A DNA stretch of 64,000 bases from Streptomyces uncialis (GTDB lineage Bacteria; Actinomycetota; Actinomycetes; Streptomycetales; Streptomycetaceae): positions 62,001-126,000 of the forward strand of contig NZ_LFBV01000004.1 in NCBI RefSeq assembly GCF_001905345.1. Direction: 5' to 3'. Shown in pieces: positions 59,957 through 64,000 of the stretch (positions are counted from its first letter, which is position 1; each line of letters starts with the position of its first letter). The notes beneath the pieces are model-generated. The model searched no databases. It had not been told where the DNA came from and was given only the letters and a program-made list of their open reading frames with translations. Made by a program: the position numbers and the translations under genes.

Positions 59957-60444
59957 GGGGACCTCCCGGGTGGTGCCTGCCGACGTCACGTGCGTCGCTG
60001 CTTCCGCTAGTCGAGTGTGGCCTGCCCGGGTGCGGCCTGCCACAACCTTGCCGAGATGATTCGGCGTGTCGGGCGAGGGCCCGGGGCCGCCGTTATGACA
60101 CGGTGACCTGATCGCAACGCTAAGTGACCGTGATGGTCGCCCTGTGCAACGAGTCCCCTCCCGGGTGGGTCTGGAAGGCTCCGGGCACCCCTGTGGGGGA
60201 CCGGACCCAGGGCTCGCAACAGTACTCCATTCGGGCCACCCGGGGAGACCGGCACGCCGCCGAAGTTCTCGTGGAGGGCGGGAGTTGATGCGCGCGCGAG
60301 CCGCCTTCCGGGGCCGGAACACGCCGCTGAGCTCGACGGATCGACGTGGCAAGCTTCACGTAATCCCCCTAAACGGAACTAATCACTTCGTGTGTACGTC
60401 CCTTTCTCGTGCAAGACGTCGAGAAAGGCAGGCTGGGTACGGAG
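59957..60444. other. Divergent sepH / membrane-protein promoter region
   Basis: 488 bp with no supported gene. An AT-richer stretch at about 60350-60400 (TAATCCCCCTAAACGGAAC) is the likely promoter of the plus-strand gene. For sepH, TTGCGA with a TAACGG hexamer (about 60115 to 60088, minus strand) is a weak candidate. Confidence 0.45.
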
Positions 60445-61674
60445 ATGCGTGAGAAGCCGGATACCGGCAGGCGGTCACAGGGAGACGAAGGGAGCCGAGC
60501 GCGCCGGCCGACGCGCACAGCGGAAGATCACCCGGTGCCGACGGGCTCCGGGGTGACGGAAGCCGCGAATGCGGAGAGTGACGGCAGGAAGCGGCTGGAC
60601 CTGAGTGTTCCTCAGGTCGCGGGCAGCGCGGTCGCCGCGGTGGTGGCCGCCAAACTCGCCTCCAACGTCGGTGTCTACGGCACGATCATCGGCGCGGGAC
60701 TGGTGAGCATCGTCGCCACCTGTGGAGGTTCGGTCTTCCAGCACTTCTTCGCGCGCACCGGTGAACGGGTGCGTGGCGCGGCCGTCCAGTCGATGCCGAG
60801 GGCACGTCAGGTCCCGTTCCCCGGCGGTCCGGAGGGTGTGCCCGGCGATCCCGACCCGACCCGCGTCATCGACACCCGCGACCCGGCGCGTGCCCAGGTC
60901 CCCGGTCCGGCCCGCACCCAACTGCTCGCCGCCGTGGACCCGGAGGCCACCGCACGGTTCGGCACGGCCGGCCCCGGTCACCCACCCGCGGGGGACACAC
61001 CCACGCGTCTGCTCGGCACGGTGCGCCCGTCCCACCCGCACGGCGACCGGGCGGACCGCGGTGGCGGTCCGTATGGCCCGCACGACGGGGACGGTGTCGG
61101 CGGTGACGAGTACGAGGAGTACGGCGAAAGCACGGTGCACCGCGCGCGTACCCGCCGCTGGAAGCGGCCCCTGATCGCCGCCGCGGTGGTCTTCGGCGTG
61201 ACCATGGGCGGTATCACCACCTATGAACTCGTCTCGGGGGAGACCTTCAGCGGCGGGGGCAAGGGCACCACCATCGGAGAGGCGGTCACAGGCGACAGCG
61301 GTCGCGGCGCACGCCCCGACGACCCGGCGCCCGCGCCCGAGGCGCCCGCCGAGGAGCCGTCAGGCAGCCCCGGCCAGGACAGCACGGACGGCGGGGAGGA
61401 CACCGACCGGGACGGCGACGGCGGTACCGACCCGACCGCACCGACGCCCGAGGGCGACCCGGGGACCGGCGGGCAGCAGAGCGAGCGGCCGTCGGACGAG
61501 CCCAGCACCGAACCGGAGCCCAGCACCGGCCAGGACGGCGGCCCGGGCACCGCGACCCCGCCCGGCACCGGCACCGGGAGCACCCCGCCCCCCGCGCCGA
61601 CCCCGTCGCCCTCGACGGGCGGCCCCACACAGTCCGTCCCCGAGCAGCGCCAGGGCACCACACCTTCGCCCTGA
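60445..61674 (+). CDS. Membrane protein with disordered Pro/Asp/Thr-rich C-terminal region, hypothetical
   Basis: 409 aa from ATG 60445; GTG 60409 is an alternative. Residues about 55-100 are hydrophobic (VAGSAVAAVVAAKLASNVGVYG and IIGAGLVSIVATCGGSVF), a linker of about 140 residues carries TRVID, TRLLG and similar short motifs, and a single helix lies at about 237-258 (RPLIAAAVVFGVTMGGITTYE). The final 150 residues are low-complexity (Asp, Pro, Gly, Thr) and probably extracytoplasmic. No family recognised. Divergent from sepH. Confidence 0.75.
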   Translation: MREKPDTGRRSQGDEGSRARRPTRTAEDHPVPTGSGVTEAANAESDGRKRLDLSVPQVAGSAVAAVVAAKLASNVGVYGTIIGAGLVSIVATCGGSVFQHFFARTGERVRGAAVQSMPRARQVPFPGGPEGVPGDPDPTRVIDTRDPARAQVPGPARTQLLAAVDPEATARFGTAGPGHPPAGDTPTRLLGTVRPSHPHGDRADRGGGPYGPHDGDGVGGDEYEEYGESTVHRARTRRWKRPLIAAAVVFGVTMGGITTYELVSGETFSGGGKGTTIGEAVTGDSGRGARPDDPAPAPEAPAEEPSGSPGQDSTDGGEDTDRDGDGGTDPTAPTPEGDPGTGGQQSERPSDEPSTEPEPSTGQDGGPGTATPPGTGTGSTPPPAPTPSPSTGGPTQSVPEQRQGTTPSP

Positions 61675-61730
61675 CGGACCGGGAACCGACGGATCCTGGA
61701 ACCCAAGGACCCAAGAAGCCGACGGATCCG

Positions 61731-61791
61731 GGAGGTCGGCGTACCCAGGAGGTCGGCGGCCCCGGGAGCCGATGGACCCAGGAGGTCGGCG
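61731..61791. repeat. Three 11-bp direct repeats in an intergenic block
   Basis: GGAGGTCGGCG occurs at 61731, 61748 and 61781, within a wider imperfect repeat of GACCCGGGA and CCCAGGAGG elements. Confidence 0.75.
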
Positions 61792-61822
61792 GACCCGGGA
61801 ACCGGCGGCCCCGGGAACGACG

Positions 61823-61850
61823 ACGCCCTCCCCGCGCGCGGGGAGGGCGT
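61823..61850. terminator. 28-bp palindrome, bidirectional terminator
   Basis: A perfect palindrome (12-bp stem around GCGC) separates the convergent membrane-protein and lactone-oxidase genes. Confidence 0.85.
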
Positions 61851-61875
61851 TCGCCGCTCCGGTCGCGCCGGGTGC

Positions 61876-63186
61876 TCAGTCGCCCAGGACCCGCCGCAGA
61901 TAGTCGTTGCCGAACCGCCGCTCGGGGTCGAGCCGGTCGCGTACCGCGGTGAACTCACCGAAGCGCGGGTAGACCTCGGAGAGGTACTCCGCGCCCTGGG
62001 TGTGGATCTTGCCCCAGTGGGGGCGGCCCCCATGGGCCGTGAAGACACGTTCCGCGGCGGTGAAGTACGCCTGGTAGGGGGTGCCCCGGTACATATGGAC
62101 GGCGATGTACGCGGTGTCCCGCGCGGACGCCGTGGACAGCGGGATGTCGTCGGCGGGCGCGGTACGCACCTCCACCGGGAAGCTCACCCGCAGCCCGGAC
62201 CGCTCGACCATGGTCCGCAGTTCGAGCAGCGCGCTCACCAGCGCCTCGCGGGGGACGGCGTACTCCATCTCCATGAAGCGCACCCGGCGCGGGCTGGTGA
62301 AGACCTTGTACGGGATGTCCGTGTAGGTGCGGGCCGACAGGGCGCGGCTGGAGACCTTCGCGATGGCCGGTATCGCGGCGGGTATCACGCGTCCCACGCT
62401 GTTGACGGCCTGGAAGAGGCCGTTGGAGAGCAGCTCGTCCTCGATCCAGCCGCTCACCGGCGGGACCGGCCGGGCGGGACCCGCGCTGCGGTTGTTGCGC
62501 TTGGTGCTGCAATTCGCGGTGTGCGGGAACCAGTAGAACTCGAAGTGCTCGTTCTCCGCGACCAGCGCGTCGAAGTCGGAGGTGACCCGGTCGAAGGACA
62601 TCGGCTCCTCCCGCGCGGTGAGCAGGAAGACCGGCTCCACCGCGAACGTGATCGCCGTGATCACCCCGAGCGCGCCCAGTCCGATCCGGGCGGCGGCGAA
62701 GACCTCCGGGTTCTCCTGCTCGGAACAGGTGAGCACCGACCCGTCGGCGGTGACCAGTTCGATGCCGCGGATCAGGGCGGACGTCGACGCGGAGTCCCGG
62801 CCGGTGCCGTGGGTGCCGGTGCTGGTGGCGCCCGCGACGGTCTGCACCATGATGTCGCCCATGTTCGTGAGCGAGAGCCCCTCGCGCGCGAGGGCGAGGT
62901 TCAGGCGGGCCAGCGGGGTGCCCGCCTCCACGGTGACCGTCATCGCGGCGCGGTCGATCCGGCGGATCCCCGTGAGCAGACGGGGACGGATCAGCAGTCC
63001 GTCCGTGACGGCGGCCGCCGTGAACGAGTGCCCCGTACCGACGGCCTTGATCCGCAGACCGTCCTCGGCGGCCTCGCGTACGGCGTCGGCGAGTTCGTCC
63101 ACCGAGGCGGGAGTGACCTCCCGCGCCGGTCGGGCCGTGACGTTCCCGGCCCAGTTACGCCACGCGCCGCTCTTCCCGTTCGCCAT
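61876..63186 (-). CDS. FAD-dependent D-arabinono-1,4-lactone oxidase/alditol oxidase-like
   Basis: 436 aa. The FAD-binding PCMH domain (about 10-180) includes AVGTGHSFTAAA, whose His is the usual covalent FAD anchor, and GDIMVQTVAGATSTGTHGTG. The C-terminal ALO domain ends with HWGKIHTQGAEYL and RRFGNDYLRRVLG. The family oxidises sugar lactones or alditols with oxygen, giving hydrogen peroxide. The substrate is unknown. Its start overlaps the 3' end of the MFS gene by 32 nt, so both are probably one operon. Confidence 0.92.
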   Translation of the reverse strand: MANGKSGAWRNWAGNVTARPAREVTPASVDELADAVREAAEDGLRIKAVGTGHSFTAAAVTDGLLIRPRLLTGIRRIDRAAMTVTVEAGTPLARLNLALAREGLSLTNMGDIMVQTVAGATSTGTHGTGRDSASTSALIRGIELVTADGSVLTCSEQENPEVFAAARIGLGALGVITAITFAVEPVFLLTAREEPMSFDRVTSDFDALVAENEHFEFYWFPHTANCSTKRNNRSAGPARPVPPVSGWIEDELLSNGLFQAVNSVGRVIPAAIPAIAKVSSRALSARTYTDIPYKVFTSPRRVRFMEMEYAVPREALVSALLELRTMVERSGLRVSFPVEVRTAPADDIPLSTASARDTAYIAVHMYRGTPYQAYFTAAERVFTAHGGRPHWGKIHTQGAEYLSEVYPRFGEFTAVRDRLDPERRFGNDYLRRVLGD

Positions 63187-64000
63187 CTCCGAGGGCCCCT
63201 CCCCGCTGTGGAGCCGGCTGCTTCAGCCGGCGGTATCCCAGGAACCCGACGATCACCACGACGGCACCGGAGATCCCCGGCACCACGTACCCGGCCTCGG
63301 CGCCCCGCGCGTCGATCACCCAGCCCGACGCCGACGAGCCGAGCGCGATACCGACCGCGAGCCCCGTGCTGACCCAGGTCATGCCCTCGGTCAGCTTGGC
63401 GCGCGGCACGTGCTGTTCGACCAGGGCCATCGTCGTGATCATCGTCGGAGCTATCGCCAGCCCCGCGACGAACAGCGCCACGGCCAGGACCGGCAGGTTC
63501 CCTACCAGTTGAAGCGGGATCATACTCACGCCCATGGCACACACACCCAGCAGCCATCTGCGCGAAGGGTCGCCGGTGAAGCGCACCAGACCGAACAGGA
63601 CCCCGGCGAGACAGGAACCGGCGGCGTACAGCGCGAGCACGACACTCGCCAGCGCCTTGTGGCCCTCCTCGTCCGCGTAGGCCACGGTCACCACGTCCAC
63701 GGCCCCGAAGATGGCCCCGGTGCCCACGAACGTCGCCACCAGTACCTGGAGCCCGGGGGAGCGCATCGCGGAGCCCTTGGTGTGGTGCTCGCGGGACTGG
63801 GGGACCGGCTCGGTGGCCCGCAGCGAGGTGAGCCAGAAGACGCCCACCGCGAGGAACACGGCCGCGAGCAGCGGGCCCGCCTCCGGGAACCACACCGTGG
63901 AGAGCCCGATGGAGATGATCGGGCCGAAGATGAAGCACGCCTCGTCGATCACCGACTCCAGGGAGTAGGCGGTGTGCAGCTGCGGGGTGTCGCGGTACAG
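63155..64000 (-). CDS. MFS transporter, N-terminal part outside window
   Basis: The frame stays open to the right edge, so the gene starts beyond 64000. The 282 visible residues hold the later part of the transporter: about eight hydrophobic helices (for example ACFIFGPIISIGLSTVWF and LAVALFVAGLAIAPTMITTMALVE). The charged linker (PVPQSREHHTKGS) marks the link between the two six-helix halves. It overlaps the lactone-oxidase gene downstream. Substrate unknown. Confidence 0.9.
   Translation of the reverse strand: MYRDTPQLHTAYSLESVIDEACFIFGPIISIGLSTVWFPEAGPLLAAVFLAVGVFWLTSLRATEPVPQSREHHTKGSAMRSPGLQVLVATFVGTGAIFGAVDVVTVAYADEEGHKALASVVLALYAAGSCLAGVLFGLVRFTGDPSRRWLLGVCAMGVSMIPLQLVGNLPVLAVALFVAGLAIAPTMITTMALVEQHVPRAKLTEGMTWVSTGLAVGIALGSSASGWVIDARGAEAGYVVPGISGAVVVIVGFLGYRRLKQPAPQRGGALGDGEREERRVA

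Overview
This is chromosomal DNA of a Streptomyces or a very close relative. The G+C content is high throughout, start codons are often GTG or TTG, and the order of lexA, nrdR-nrdJ, whiH, hrdB, parE, parC and ptsH matches, from memory, the central core of the S. coelicolor chromosome (roughly SCO5800 to SCO5850s). I saw no phage, IS element, CRISPR array, tRNA or rRNA. All but a few genes look intact. Those cut by the window are the acetyltransferase at the left edge and the MFS transporter at the right edge.

Layout. 1-4.6 kb: end of a hydroxamate-type siderophore operon (acetyltransferase and NIS synthetase), then a DinG/XPD-type helicase. 4.7-9.9 kb: the SOS repressor lexA with its own SOS box, and the class II ribonucleotide reductase pair nrdR-nrdJ behind tandem NrdR boxes. 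10-16.7 kb: a TerD protein, an ABM-like protein, a histidine phosphatase, an ADP-ribosylglycohydrolase, a large DUF4173-type membrane protein, and a TetR regulator facing a small membrane protein across two identical operators. 17-24.6 kb: RNase HII, an Ala/Pro-rich protein, a RadC-like degenerate protein, a RecQ helicase carrying a C-terminal phosphoribosyltransferase-like domain, a DUF4192 protein, and a NUDIX/winged-helix (NrtR-type) regulator. 24.8-31.5 kb: a one-chain ABC ATPase-permease with a repeat-filled linker, the sporulation regulator whiH, and the principal sigma factor hrdB after a 1.2 kb C-rich intergenic stretch. 31.5-45 kb: secreted trypsin-like protease, zinc-ribbon protein, topoisomerase IV genes parE and parC flanking a CitA/CitB-type two-component region with a duplicated response regulator, a sucrase/ferredoxin-like protein with an iron box, and a CobW-type GTPase. 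45-64 kb: two M16 peptidases, an M23 peptidase under a c-di-AMP (ydaO-type) riboswitch, a GntR regulator, ptsH with a DasR site, a GNAT/acyl-CoA synthetase fusion, DUF5998, an alkaline-phosphatase-like protein, thymidine kinase, a VOC protein, a rhodanese, sepH, a membrane protein, a lactone oxidase and part of an MFS transporter.

Functionally the window mixes DNA maintenance (lexA, DinG-type helicase, recQ fusion, topoisomerase IV, RNase HII, nrdRJ, tdk), development and global control (whiH, hrdB, sepH, ptsH/DasR, riboswitch-controlled cell-wall hydrolase) and iron handling. Regulatory sites stand out. Most can be read directly: SOS box, NrdR boxes, TetR operators, paired DnaA boxes, an NrtR-like inverted repeat, an IdeR/DmdR-type iron box, a DasR site and a ydaO-type riboswitch. 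Many genes have a -10 hexamer only 6-10 nt before the start codon, so leaderless or nearly leaderless transcripts are common here. Transcription units are closed by unusually long perfect hairpins, mostly without a T-tract.

The least ordinary items are the RecQ-phosphoribosyltransferase fusion with an adjacent RadC-like protein and an intergenic pair of DnaA boxes, the ABC fusion that lacks several catalytic residues and carries a pentapeptide repeat, and the iron box that coincides with the -10 of a leaderless gene.
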